A stretch of DNA of 10,443 nt from Lachnospiraceae bacterium. Its GTDB lineage: Bacteria > Bacillota > Clostridia > Lachnospirales > Lachnospiraceae. Made by a program: the position numbers and the translations under genes. This document shows, one piece after another, positions 1-7,322 of the stretch; positions within the stretch are counted from its first letter, which is position 1, and every line of letters starts with the position of its first letter. The stretch is from the NCBI GenBank assembly GCA_009774535.1, contig VSNY01000139.1, positions 1 through 10,443 on the forward strand, given 5' to 3'. Below the pieces are notes generated by a model. It saw only the letters and a program-made list of their open reading frames with translations. It was not told the origin of the DNA and did not search any database.

Positions 1-55
1 GCCCTCCAGACAGGCCCCGGCTTTCAACCCGCAGAGTCGTCAGCCCAGAATTATT

Positions 56-1300
56 TTATCCAGAATGTCCCTTCCCAGCATCCCGATATTCCTTCGGTGT
101 CTTCCCCATATATTTCTTAAAAATCCGTATAAAATAATTTACATCCGAAATCCCGCAATACTGCGCAACCGCCTGAATCTGCACATTCGTCGTATGCAGC
201 AGATGCGCGGCATGGCGCACTTTCTTCCGATTTACATAATCCGTCAGCGTTGAACCGGTTTCCTTTTTAAACAGCGACGACAAATAACTTGCATTCACAT
301 TCAGATGCTTGGCCAGACTATATAAGCTTAAGTCGGCAGTCAAATCCGTATCGATCTGCATCAGCGCTTTTTGGATCAGCGGGGAATATCCTTTCAGGGA
401 ATATTCCTGTACGAGCCGGCAGTAATCATGCATCATTTCTTTCTGCAGCCTGCCGACCGCGTCCGGTGAAAGGCAAAGTTCGATGTTTTTCGCGTATTTT
501 GTAGAAATCTGATCCAGGTAAAACGGATGGATTTCAGCTCCCTGTGCAGCCTTGCGCAGCAGCGTATTGAAAATAAGGGCATAATTTTTGGAACTGCGCA
601 GCGGGTCAGAAGTGCGCTGCTCCATCTGACGGTGGATAAACTGCTGATAGAGAACGTCAGCCTTATGTACCTGTCCCAAAGAGACCGCTTCTAAAAGCTC
701 ATGTTCGGTCGCATACCGCTTTTCCAGGGCCATCATAGCGACGAATGGTTCTTCCGCGGTACGCGGTTTATTCCAGGCAGGATGCGGATGGTCAAACTGC
801 GCCAGGGTCAGATCCGGAATGTCCTGGATCGAAAAATTTTCCACGCTTCCCCACATCCATTCGCCTAATGTATACAACAGTGTCTGCAGATAACTGTCAT
901 CTGAAAGATAAGGCACTTCCTGGTAATATTTTTCCAGCTGTGCAAAAATATCCGGCGGAAAGGAATAGTCTGCAAAATACTGGAGCAGCACTTCTCTGGT
1001 AATAATGGTAGAAGTGTAAGGGCCAATAGATGCGAATGGGAGTTTCGTTTTCGTCGGAATACGAAAAATTAAATAGTAGCAAAGGGAGAAATCTTTTGTA
1101 CGATAAATCGTATTAGGCTGGCAGATTTCTGAGAATTGCCGCGAGATTTCACAGTAGTCAATATCCGGCTTCAGCAGCTGGCGCAGTCCCAGGTCAGCAG
1201 GTGAATGCGGCAGCGCAAGCGGGGTGCTGGCTGTCTGGAACGTCAGATGGAAGTTGTTTAACAGTGCTTTTACAAAATTCAATGCTATTTCATAATCCAT
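56..1300 (-). CDS. AraC-family transcriptional regulator of the adjacent glycoside operon
   Basis: The 414-residue protein ends in a typical AraC/XylS DNA-binding domain (about residues 318-408). It has two helix-turn-helices: the first around LAKHLNVNASYLSSLFKKET (329-348), the second around AVAQYCGISDVNYFIRIFKK (377-396), followed by the family signature GKTPKEYR (399-406). The first 310 residues show no cupin pattern or motif I recognise, and no membrane segment, so this part is probably a cytoplasmic effector-binding or dimerisation region. The start is supported by GGAGG (plus positions 1307-1311) six bases before ATG. The gene is divergent from the GH2-symporter-GH3 operon and shares its 344-bp control region, the usual layout for a local activator responding to the imported sugar or a breakdown product. 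The family and DNA-binding role are secure; the target operon and effector are inferred. Confidence 0.93.
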   Translation of the reverse strand: MDYEIALNFVKALLNNFHLTFQTASTPLALPHSPADLGLRQLLKPDIDYCEISRQFSEICQPNTIYRTKDFSLCYYLIFRIPTKTKLPFASIGPYTSTIITREVLLQYFADYSFPPDIFAQLEKYYQEVPYLSDDSYLQTLLYTLGEWMWGSVENFSIQDIPDLTLAQFDHPHPAWNKPRTAEEPFVAMMALEKRYATEHELLEAVSLGQVHKADVLYQQFIHRQMEQRTSDPLRSSKNYALIFNTLLRKAAQGAEIHPFYLDQISTKYAKNIELCLSPDAVGRLQKEMMHDYCRLVQEYSLKGYSPLIQKALMQIDTDLTADLSLYSLAKHLNVNASYLSSLFKKETGSTLTDYVNRKKVRHAAHLLHTTNVQIQAVAQYCGISDVNYFIRIFKKYMGKTPKEYRDAGKGHSG

Positions 1301-1326
1301 GGTATTCCTCCAATTTCAGGGCTTAC

Positions 1327-1354
1327 AATAAATTAAGGAACGGCTGGCTGACAA
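1327..1354 (-). promoter_or_regulatory. Candidate sigma-A promoter of the AraC-type regulator gene
   Basis: Read on the minus strand, TTGTCA (1354-1349; 5 of 6 to consensus) is followed after 16 bases by TTTATT (1332-1327; 4 of 6). Transcription would start near 1320, giving a short leader of about 20 bases that still contains the GGAGG ribosome binding site. The -10 is weak, so this is only a candidate. Confidence 0.35.
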
Positions 1355-1387
1355 CCGTAAAATGTTATTTTTGAGAAAAGATTTTAA

Positions 1388-1431
1388 GTTTCCTCTATTC
1401 TTGTACATAATAAAGATAAAAGCAAGGAAAC
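1388..1431. repeat. Inverted repeat GTTTCCT / AGGAAAC in the divergent control region
   Basis: GTTTCCT at 1388-1394 is the exact reverse complement of AGGAAAC at 1425-1431. The two are flanked on their outer sides by matching A/T runs (ATTTT at 1381-1385, AAAAAT at 1434-1439). The arms are 30 bases apart. The right arm is the first GAAACC unit of the phased direct repeats, so the left arm may be an inverted fourth copy of the regulator half-site facing the regulator's own promoter. Its function is inferred. Confidence 0.45.
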
Positions 1432-1480
1432 CTAAAAATTATACGATAGAAACCAAAAATAATCTCTTTGAAACAAAATT
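1427..1480 (+). promoter_or_regulatory. Phased GAAAC direct repeats, likely operator of the AraC-type regulator
   Basis: GAAACCTAAAA begins at 1427, GAAACCAAAAA at 1449 and GAAACAAAATT at 1470, so the copies start 22 and 21 bp apart, about two helical turns. The first two agree at 10 of 11 positions. The second ends about 8 bp before the -35 box of the GH2 promoter and the third overlaps that -35. Known AraC-family activators bind direct repeats spaced about two turns apart that abut or overlap the -35 of the target promoter. The repeats are seen directly; assigning them to the neighbouring regulator is inference. Confidence 0.6.
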
Positions 1481-1495
1481 GAAAACAATTATAAT
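1468..1495 (+). promoter_or_regulatory. Sigma-A-type promoter of the GH2-symporter-GH3 operon
   Basis: TTGAAA (1468-1473) is followed after 16 bases by a perfect TATAAT (1490-1495). Transcription would start near 1502, leaving an untranslated leader of about 140 bases before the GH2 start codon. The slightly short spacer and overlap with the GAAAC repeat array suit a regulator-controlled promoter. Confidence 0.65.
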
Positions 1496-1519
1496 AAATC
1501 TACAAAAAAGAGCGTGAAA

Positions 1520-1533
1520 AAGAAATCTTTCTT
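1520..1533. repeat. 14-bp perfect palindrome in the operon leader
   Basis: AAGAAA and TTTCTT are exact reverse complements around a 2-base centre, about 20 bases after the predicted start site. It is A/T-rich and short, so it could be chance; if real it would be a small operator, not a stable RNA hairpin. Confidence 0.3.
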
Positions 1534-1560
1534 GTTTGATATTTATATTGTAACAGGATG

Positions 1561-1584
1561 TTTTAGAAAGACTTTTAGAAAAAC
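1561..1584 (+). repeat. Two tandem 12-bp repeats in the operon leader
   Basis: TTTTAGAAAGAC (1561-1572) is followed immediately by TTTTAGAAAAAC (1573-1584), identical at 11 of 12 positions. They lie about 60-80 bases after the predicted transcription start. The TAGAAA core resembles the TAGAAACC at 1447-1454 in the upstream array, so they may be extra contact sites for the same regulator or a roadblock site. Confidence 0.45.
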
Positions 1585-1644
1585 GCTGAAAATCAGGATA
1601 TGATATCTTGATGGGGTATCTAAATAAGCTAAAGGAGGAAAACT

Positions 1645-3918
1645 ATGCGTAATGTAATCAATCTGAATGAGGGGTGGAGGTTTGTAAAAGAGGATGCCGG
1701 ACTGCCGGATGTGCTGCCGCAGGACTGGCAGGAGGTGGATTTGCCGCATTCCTGGAATGCTGTGGACGGACATGACGGGAATGGAAGCTATTACCGTGGT
1801 ACCTGCTGGTATGCGAAGAACTTTGAAACACCGCAGCAGCCGCTGGGCGGCGGCAGGGTATTTGTGGAAATTCTGGCGGCCGGACAGCAGGCAACGGTAT
1901 ATGTGAATGGCAGCGAAGTGACCAGCCATGAGGGAGGTTATTCTATTTTCCGTGCAGATATTACAGACCAGTGCAAAGCGGATGGAGAGAACCTTCTTGT
2001 AGTTGCATGCAGCAATGAGCATAAGAGCAGCGTTTATCCGCAGTCGGCTGATTTTACATTTTATGGCGGGCTGTACCGCGGCGTGAATCTGATCAGTGTG
2101 CCGGATATGCATTTTGATCTGGCTTATTACGGCGGGCCTGGCCTGATGGCAACGCCGAAGCCTTGTGACTGCGGCGGCGCGACTTTTGAACTGGAAACCT
2201 GGGTAGCGAATCCGGATGAGAATTTTACGGTTTTATATACCGTGAAAGATGCGGACGGCAGAGAAGCAGCTTCGGCAGTCCGTCCGGCGGATCATACAAA
2301 AGTAACGGTTTATGTGCCGGATGCAGTCTTATGGGAGATCGACCATCCGTACTTATATACGGTTACTGCTGTGCTGCAGCGCAGAAACGAGGCTTATGAC
2401 GAAGTAACGGTAAAGGCCGGGGTACGCAGCTTTAGCTGTGATCCGCAGAAAGGATTTATTATCAATCAGGTACCAACGCCGCTGCGCGGGGTCAGCCGTC
2501 ATCAGGACCAGCTGTACAAGGGAAATGCGCTGACGAGGGAAGACCATTATGAAGACGCCAGAATTATCAAAGAACTGGGCGCAAATACGATCCGGCTGGC
2601 GCATTATCAGCATTCCCAGGATTTTTATGATGCGTGTGATGAACTGGGATTTGTGATCTGGGCAGAAATACCGTTTATCAGTGTGATGAATCCGGACCCG
2701 CAGGCGCATCAGAACTGTATCAGCCAGATGAAAGAACTGATTATACAAAATTACAATCATCCGTCTATTTGCTTCTGGGGAATTTCCAATGAGATTCTGA
2801 TTGGGGGTATTTCTGACCAGCTGGTGGAAAATCATAAGGAACTGCAGGAACTTTGCAAAAAAATGGACCCGACGCGTCTGACGACGATCGCGCACGTATC
2901 AATGACTCCGGTGGAAAGCCCGATGCACAAGATCACAGACGTAGAAAGTTATAACCATTATTTCGGCTGGTATGGCGGCAGGATCGAAGATAACGGCCCG
3001 TGGATGGATCATTTCCATGAAGTACATCCGGATATTTGCCTTGGACTGTCCGAATATGGATGTGAAGGCATTATTACGTATCATGGTCCGAATCCGGCAT
3101 GCAAAGACTACAGTGAAGAATATCAGGCTGTCTATCACGAAGCGCTGGCAAAGATGCTGGAAGAACGTCCATGGATCTGGTCAAGCCATGTTTGGAATAT
3201 GTTCGATTTCGGCTGTGCGGCGCGTGATGAAGGCGGCGTGGCAGGCAGAAACAACAAGGGTCTTGTGACGATGGACCGTAAGACGAAGAAAGACAGTTAC
3301 TATATCTACCAGGCTTATTGGAGCAAAAAGCCGATGGTGCATCTGTGCGGCAGGCGTTATGCTCAGCGGGCAGGAGAGACGACGCAGGTCAAGGTATATT
3401 CCAATCAGCCGCAGGTAGCTCTTTATCTGGATGGCGAGCTGATTGAAATAAAGAGAGGCGACAAAGTATTTGTCTTTGACGTGGCATTAAAAGACGGCTT
3501 TCAGATCCTTGTAGCTGCAGCCGGGGATATCAAAGATTCCATGACATTAGAAAAAGTGGACAAAGAACCGGAAATCTATGTGCTGCCGGAAGTCAACGAA
3601 CGTGCGGAAGGCGTGGCAAACTGGTTTAAACTGGCCGGGGATCTGGACTTAAAAGCGCCAATGGAGTTCCCGGAAGGAAAATACAGTATTAAAGATACGA
3701 TGGAAGACCTGGCGAAGTGTCCGCAGGCAATCGAAATTGCATCAAAGGCGGTCAAGCTTGCAATGAATATGAAAGTATCTCCGGGCGAAGGCATGTGGGA
3801 TATGATGAAGAGTATGACTTTGGAGCGGTTCGGGGATATGGCGGGCTCCATGGTGCCGGAAGGATTTATCGAAAGCCTGAATGCACAACTGGTTCAGATC
3901 GATAAAGTGGACGAATAA
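1645..3918 (+). CDS. Glycoside hydrolase family 2 beta-galactosidase/beta-uronidase-like enzyme
   Basis: The 757-residue protein has GH2 architecture: N-terminal sugar-binding jelly roll (about 1-150), Ig-like domain (160-260), TIM barrel (265-560), a further beta domain (565-635) and an unusual helical, Met-rich tail (about 640-757). The acid/base is E383 in WGISNEI and the nucleophile E470 in LSEYG. The motif N536-N-K538-G fits the NxK motif that contacts the carboxylate in beta-glucuronidases, but related beta-galactosidases carry NDKG at the same place, so the substrate (galactoside, glucuronide or galacturonide) stays open. There is no signal peptide, so it acts in the cytoplasm on imported substrate. 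The start has GGAGG (1634-1638) six bases upstream. It is the first gene of the operon, 26 bp before the symporter start. Family assignment is secure. Confidence 0.93.
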   Translation: MRNVINLNEGWRFVKEDAGLPDVLPQDWQEVDLPHSWNAVDGHDGNGSYYRGTCWYAKNFETPQQPLGGGRVFVEILAAGQQATVYVNGSEVTSHEGGYSIFRADITDQCKADGENLLVVACSNEHKSSVYPQSADFTFYGGLYRGVNLISVPDMHFDLAYYGGPGLMATPKPCDCGGATFELETWVANPDENFTVLYTVKDADGREAASAVRPADHTKVTVYVPDAVLWEIDHPYLYTVTAVLQRRNEAYDEVTVKAGVRSFSCDPQKGFIINQVPTPLRGVSRHQDQLYKGNALTREDHYEDARIIKELGANTIRLAHYQHSQDFYDACDELGFVIWAEIPFISVMNPDPQAHQNCISQMKELIIQNYNHPSICFWGISNEILIGGISDQLVENHKELQELCKKMDPTRLTTIAHVSMTPVESPMHKITDVESYNHYFGWYGGRIEDNGPWMDHFHEVHPDICLGLSEYGCEGIITYHGPNPACKDYSEEYQAVYHEALAKMLEERPWIWSSHVWNMFDFGCAARDEGGVAGRNNKGLVTMDRKTKKDSYYIYQAYWSKKPMVHLCGRRYAQRAGETTQVKVYSNQPQVALYLDGELIEIKRGDKVFVFDVALKDGFQILVAAAGDIKDSMTLEKVDKEPEIYVLPEVNERAEGVANWFKLAGDLDLKAPMEFPEGKYSIKDTMEDLAKCPQAIEIASKAVKLAMNMKVSPGEGMWDMMKSMTLERFGDMAGSMVPEGFIESLNAQLVQIDKVDE

Positions 3919-3944
3919 TATTAAACAGAAAGAGAGTGGTTTGT

Positions 3945-5339
3945 ATGGCAAATCTGGAAAAACAAGGCGCAGCTGTTCCGGCATTTGGGATGAAAGATAA
4001 GCTGGGCTATATGTTTGGAGATTTTGGAAACGACTTTACGTTTATCTTGTCTTCATCGTTTATGTTAAAGTTTTATACAGATGTAATGGGGGTCAGTGCG
4101 GAGATTGTCGGTATCGTAATGATGGCCGCTCGTCTGGTAGACGCGGTTACGGACGTTACGATGGGGCAGATCGTAGACCGTTCCAAACCGACCAAAGATG
4201 GAAAATTTAAACCGTGGCTGAAACGAATGTGCGGACCTGTGGCGATAGCTTCCTTTTTAATTTATCAGTCTGCATTTGCGGATATGGCTTATGGATTTAA
4301 AGTAGCATGGATGGCGGTTACTTATATTTTATGGGGGTCTATTTTCTATACATCCATTAATATTCCTTACGGTTCTATGGCGTCTGCTGTAACTGCAGAC
4401 CCGAAAGAACGTGCGGAGCTGTCTACCTGGCGTACAATTGGTGCGACGCTGGCTGGCCTTGCTATTGGCGTTGGCACGCCGCTGGTCGCGTATGTGAGTG
4501 TAGATGGTAAGCCGGTTCTTTCCGGTTCCCGTATGACTATGATTGCAGGTGTATTCAGTATCTGTGCCATTGTATGTTACCTGCTCTGCTTTCAACTGGT
4601 GCGTGAGCGTATTCCGGTAGAAGCCAACAGCCAGAAGCTGGATATTGGCAGACTGGTATCCAGTCTGTTTACAAACCGCGCTCTGCTTGGCATTATCGCC
4701 GCAGCAATTTTGCTGCTGGTCGGCATGCTTGGGATGCAGGGAATGGCAGGTTTTGTATTTCCGAATTATTATGGCTCGGCGGCAGCGCAGTCAGCCTCTT
4801 CCATGGCGAGCAGCGCGGCTATGCTGCTGGTCTGTGCGCCGCTTGCGTCTGGTCTGGCTGCAAAATTTGGCAAGAAAGAGCTTTCGATTGTGTCGTGTGC
4901 CAGTGGGGCGGCTGTTTTTATTCTCTGCCTGTTCGTACGACCGTCTAATCCTTATGTATATGTTGTATTTTTTACAGCCGCATATATCGGGCTGGGATTT
5001 TTTAATACCGTGATTTGGGCAATGATTACAGACGTGATCGACGACGCGGAAGTACGCAATGGGATACGTGAGGATGGTACGATCTATGCAGTTTATTCAT
5101 TTGCAAGGAAACTTGGGCAGGCCGCGTCATCAGGCATGACGGGCATGCTGCTTGGTCTGGTTGGTTATACAAAGGAAACAGCGTATGATCCGGAGGTGAC
5201 GCTTGGGATTTTTAATTTGTCCTGTATCATACCAGCAGCCGGGTTAATAGCAGTGGCGCTTGCGCTGGCGTTTATTTATCCGCTGAATAAGGCACGCGTA
5301 GAATCGAATGTGGCAGAACTGGCGCGCAGACGCAAATAA
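3945..5339 (+). CDS. GPH-family (glycoside-pentoside-hexuronide:cation) symporter
   Basis: This 464-residue, strongly hydrophobic protein should span the inner membrane about 12 times and import a small glycoside with Na+ or H+. GPH hallmarks are clear: KLGYMFGDFGND (19-30), RLVDAVTDVTMGQIVDRS (63-80) then KFKPWL, the loop INIPYGSMA (138-146) followed by DPKERAELSTWR (152-163), and ITDVIDDAEVRNGIREDG (361-378) followed by FARKLGQA. I chose ATG 3945: an in-frame GTG lies at 3936, but the Shine-Dalgarno-like AGAAAGAGAG (3927-3936) runs into it and is well placed for the ATG. It sits between GH2 and GH3 genes with short gaps, so it most likely brings in their shared substrate. Relatives include transporters of melibiose, xylosides and glucuronides; the exact sugar cannot be read from sequence. 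Confidence 0.93.
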   Translation: MANLEKQGAAVPAFGMKDKLGYMFGDFGNDFTFILSSSFMLKFYTDVMGVSAEIVGIVMMAARLVDAVTDVTMGQIVDRSKPTKDGKFKPWLKRMCGPVAIASFLIYQSAFADMAYGFKVAWMAVTYILWGSIFYTSINIPYGSMASAVTADPKERAELSTWRTIGATLAGLAIGVGTPLVAYVSVDGKPVLSGSRMTMIAGVFSICAIVCYLLCFQLVRERIPVEANSQKLDIGRLVSSLFTNRALLGIIAAAILLLVGMLGMQGMAGFVFPNYYGSAAAQSASSMASSAAMLLVCAPLASGLAAKFGKKELSIVSCASGAAVFILCLFVRPSNPYVYVVFFTAAYIGLGFFNTVIWAMITDVIDDAEVRNGIREDGTIYAVYSFARKLGQAASSGMTGMLLGLVGYTKETAYDPEVTLGIFNLSCIIPAAGLIAVALALAFIYPLNKARVESNVAELARRRK

Positions 5340-5366
5340 AAGAAACAACAATGGAGGAAAAACGAT

Positions 5367-7136
5367 ATGGTGGATATGAAAGCGAACCCGTTTTATTTGT
5401 CAGATGATGACTGCAAATGGGTAGAAGATACGATTGCGGGAATGACCCTGGATGAAAAGATCGGCCAGCTGTTTTTTAATATGGGTTCCAGCCGCGAGGA
5501 AGAATATCTGAAAATGACCGTGGAGAAGTATCATATTGGGGGAATCCGATACAATCCTGCAACAGCAGATGAAGTCTATGAACAGAACCGGATTCTGCAG
5601 GAGAACAGCAAGATCCCTTTGATCATCGCATGCAACACGGAAAACGGCGGCGACGGCGCCTGTGTAGACGGGACGACGATCGGCAGCCAGACAAAGATCG
5701 GCGCCACCAAAGATCCGAAGTATGCTTACCAGCTCGGCTATCTGTCTAACAAAGAAGCTGCAGCGATCGGATGTAACCTGTCATTTGCGCCAGTCAGCGA
5801 TATTTTATATAACTGGGAGAACCCGGTGATCGGGCTGCGGACTTACGGCAACGATGTGGACCGCGTGGTGGAGATGACAAAGGCGTATCTGGACGGCGCC
5901 CATGCGAACCCGGGATTTTGCTGCGCGGCAAAGCATTTTCCAGGAGACGGACTGGATTTTCGTGACCAGCATGTAGCGAACAGTGTCAATGATTACAGCT
6001 GCGAAGAGTGGGATGCGACATTTGGAAAAGTTTATGAAGGTCTGATCGCGAATGGCCTGGAGGCCGTGATGGCGGGGCATATTATGCAGCCGGCGTACAC
6101 CAGACATTTTAATCCTGAGATTGCTGACGATGATATTATGCCGGCAACACTCTCACCGGAGCTGATCCAGGGTCTTTTGCGTGAAAAGCTTGGTTTTAAC
6201 GGCATGGTCTTAACAGACGCTTCGCATATGGTAGGGCTTACCTGCAGAATGAAACGCTCGGATGTACTGCCCGCAGCAATTGCGGCCGGTGTGGATATGT
6301 TTTTATTCTTCAATGAAATGGATGAAGACTTTGCGAGCATGAAGCAGGGATATCTGGACGGAAGGATTACCGAAGAACGGCTGAGTGACGCGCTGCACAG
6401 GATTCTGGCATTAAAGGCGCATATGGGTCTGCATAAAAAGACAGCACAGATGCCGCCGCGCGAACAGGTACATGAGATCGTAGGATGCAAAGAACATCAG
6501 GAAATGCAGAAAGAGATCTCGGAAAAGAGCATTACGCTTGTTAAATATAAAGACGCAGACGTGCTTCCGCTGACGCCGGAACGGTATCAACGGATCATGA
6601 TTGTCTATGTTAAAGGCTTGGAGGCGCCTGGCCTGGGAGCAGTTTTCGCAAAAAATAAAGTTTCCCCGGCGGAAAAGCTGAAAGAAAAATTGTCCGCAAA
6701 AGGATTCGATGTATTTCTTTATGAGAGTCCGATTGCGAAGATGATGAAAGAGATGGAAGCTGGCGGAAAGCCGGATCTGAATGTATATTTTGCAGGCAAG
6801 ACGGCGGTTCAGGATTTTGTGGGAAATCAGGATCTGATTATTACACTTGTGGATATCGCAGGCGGATTCCAGCCCGTAGCACGACCTGCCTTTGGTATGA
6901 CAAAAGGCGGCGGGGAGATTCCATGGTATGTACATGAGCTTCCGGTTATTGTAATCGGTACGAAGCAGCCGTTTGTACTTGCGGATATTCCGCAGGCACG
7001 CACATATATTAATACGTATGATGTGCTGGATTCAACCTTTGACGCGCTGGTAGAGAAGCTGATGACAGGCGCAGACGCGTTTACGGGATCTGATCCGGTG
7101 GATGCTTACTGCGGCATCTGGGATACGAGACTGTAA
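5367..7136 (+). CDS. Glycoside hydrolase family 3, NagZ-type (beta-N-acetylhexosaminidase-like)
   Basis: The 589-residue protein has the two-domain GH3 plan without an FnIII domain: TIM barrel (about 15-355) and alpha/beta sandwich (about 375-565). The nucleophile is D284 in VLTDASH; IGLRTYG (155-161) and KHFPGDG (189-195) match the family. D200 and H202 in RDQH align with the Asp-His dyad in which NagZ-type enzymes use His as acid/base. That places it with beta-N-acetylglucosaminidases, some of which are phosphorylases, and away from ordinary beta-glucosidases. The loop differs from the usual KHFPGHGD by having D194 and L196. No signal peptide is present, so it is cytoplasmic. GGAGG (5353-5357) precedes the ATG. 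As third gene of the operon, 27 bp after the symporter, it probably removes a second sugar from the imported glycoside. Precise substrate, and hydrolysis versus phosphorolysis, are unknown. Confidence 0.9.
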   Translation: MVDMKANPFYLSDDDCKWVEDTIAGMTLDEKIGQLFFNMGSSREEEYLKMTVEKYHIGGIRYNPATADEVYEQNRILQENSKIPLIIACNTENGGDGACVDGTTIGSQTKIGATKDPKYAYQLGYLSNKEAAAIGCNLSFAPVSDILYNWENPVIGLRTYGNDVDRVVEMTKAYLDGAHANPGFCCAAKHFPGDGLDFRDQHVANSVNDYSCEEWDATFGKVYEGLIANGLEAVMAGHIMQPAYTRHFNPEIADDDIMPATLSPELIQGLLREKLGFNGMVLTDASHMVGLTCRMKRSDVLPAAIAAGVDMFLFFNEMDEDFASMKQGYLDGRITEERLSDALHRILALKAHMGLHKKTAQMPPREQVHEIVGCKEHQEMQKEISEKSITLVKYKDADVLPLTPERYQRIMIVYVKGLEAPGLGAVFAKNKVSPAEKLKEKLSAKGFDVFLYESPIAKMMKEMEAGGKPDLNVYFAGKTAVQDFVGNQDLIITLVDIAGGFQPVARPAFGMTKGGGEIPWYVHELPVIVIGTKQPFVLADIPQARTYINTYDVLDSTFDALVEKLMTGADAFTGSDPVDAYCGIWDTRL

Positions 7137-7141
7137 AAAAT

Positions 7142-7187
7142 AGGGACACTGGCAGAAGGGATTGACCTGCTCTGCCGGTGTCCTTTT
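7142..7187. terminator. Strong bidirectional rho-independent terminator
   Basis: GGACACTGGCAGA (7144-7156) pairs with TCTGCCGGTGTCC (7171-7183): 13 pairs, one of them G-T, with a 14-base loop. TTTT follows on the plus strand, and on the minus strand the stem is followed by CTATTTTTTAC. It begins 7 bases after the GH3 stop codon and can also end the convergent kinase operon, whose last stop codon is about 140 bases away. The rest of the gap (7188-7322) shows no convincing gene or signal. Confidence 0.85.
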
Positions 7188-7322
7188 CGTCTGTCCGCAT
7201 GTGCCTGGACGTTTGGATTGCGCGTCAGAAAGGAAATGGATGGGACGCTGTCCAAGGACAGGCGGCTGCCGGAAAAAGAAGGAAAGCTGATTGGGGATCA
7301 AGAAAAAGAAATGATAATAGCG

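Noticed and set aside
1..55. Possible terminator or neighbouring gene left of the AraC-type regulator.
   Set aside because: No clear hairpin with a T-run and too little sequence to judge a gene.
1578..1591. Possible catabolite-repression (cre) site around AAAAACGCTGAAA in the operon leader.
   Set aside because: Three mismatches to the 14-base cre consensus, including both outer positions on one side; too weak to call.
1543..2112. Long minus-strand reading frame (189 codons) opposite the start of the GH2 gene.
   Set aside because: Antisense shadow of the clearly coding GH2 frame; the product has no recognisable domain and no ribosome binding site.
3936..3944. GTG start for the symporter three codons upstream.
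   Set aside because: It overlaps the purine-rich ribosome binding site, which is well placed for ATG 3945.
7248..7261. CTGTCC-AA-GGACAG palindrome between the convergent genes.
   Set aside because: Two-base loop and no T-run on either side; not a terminator and likely chance.
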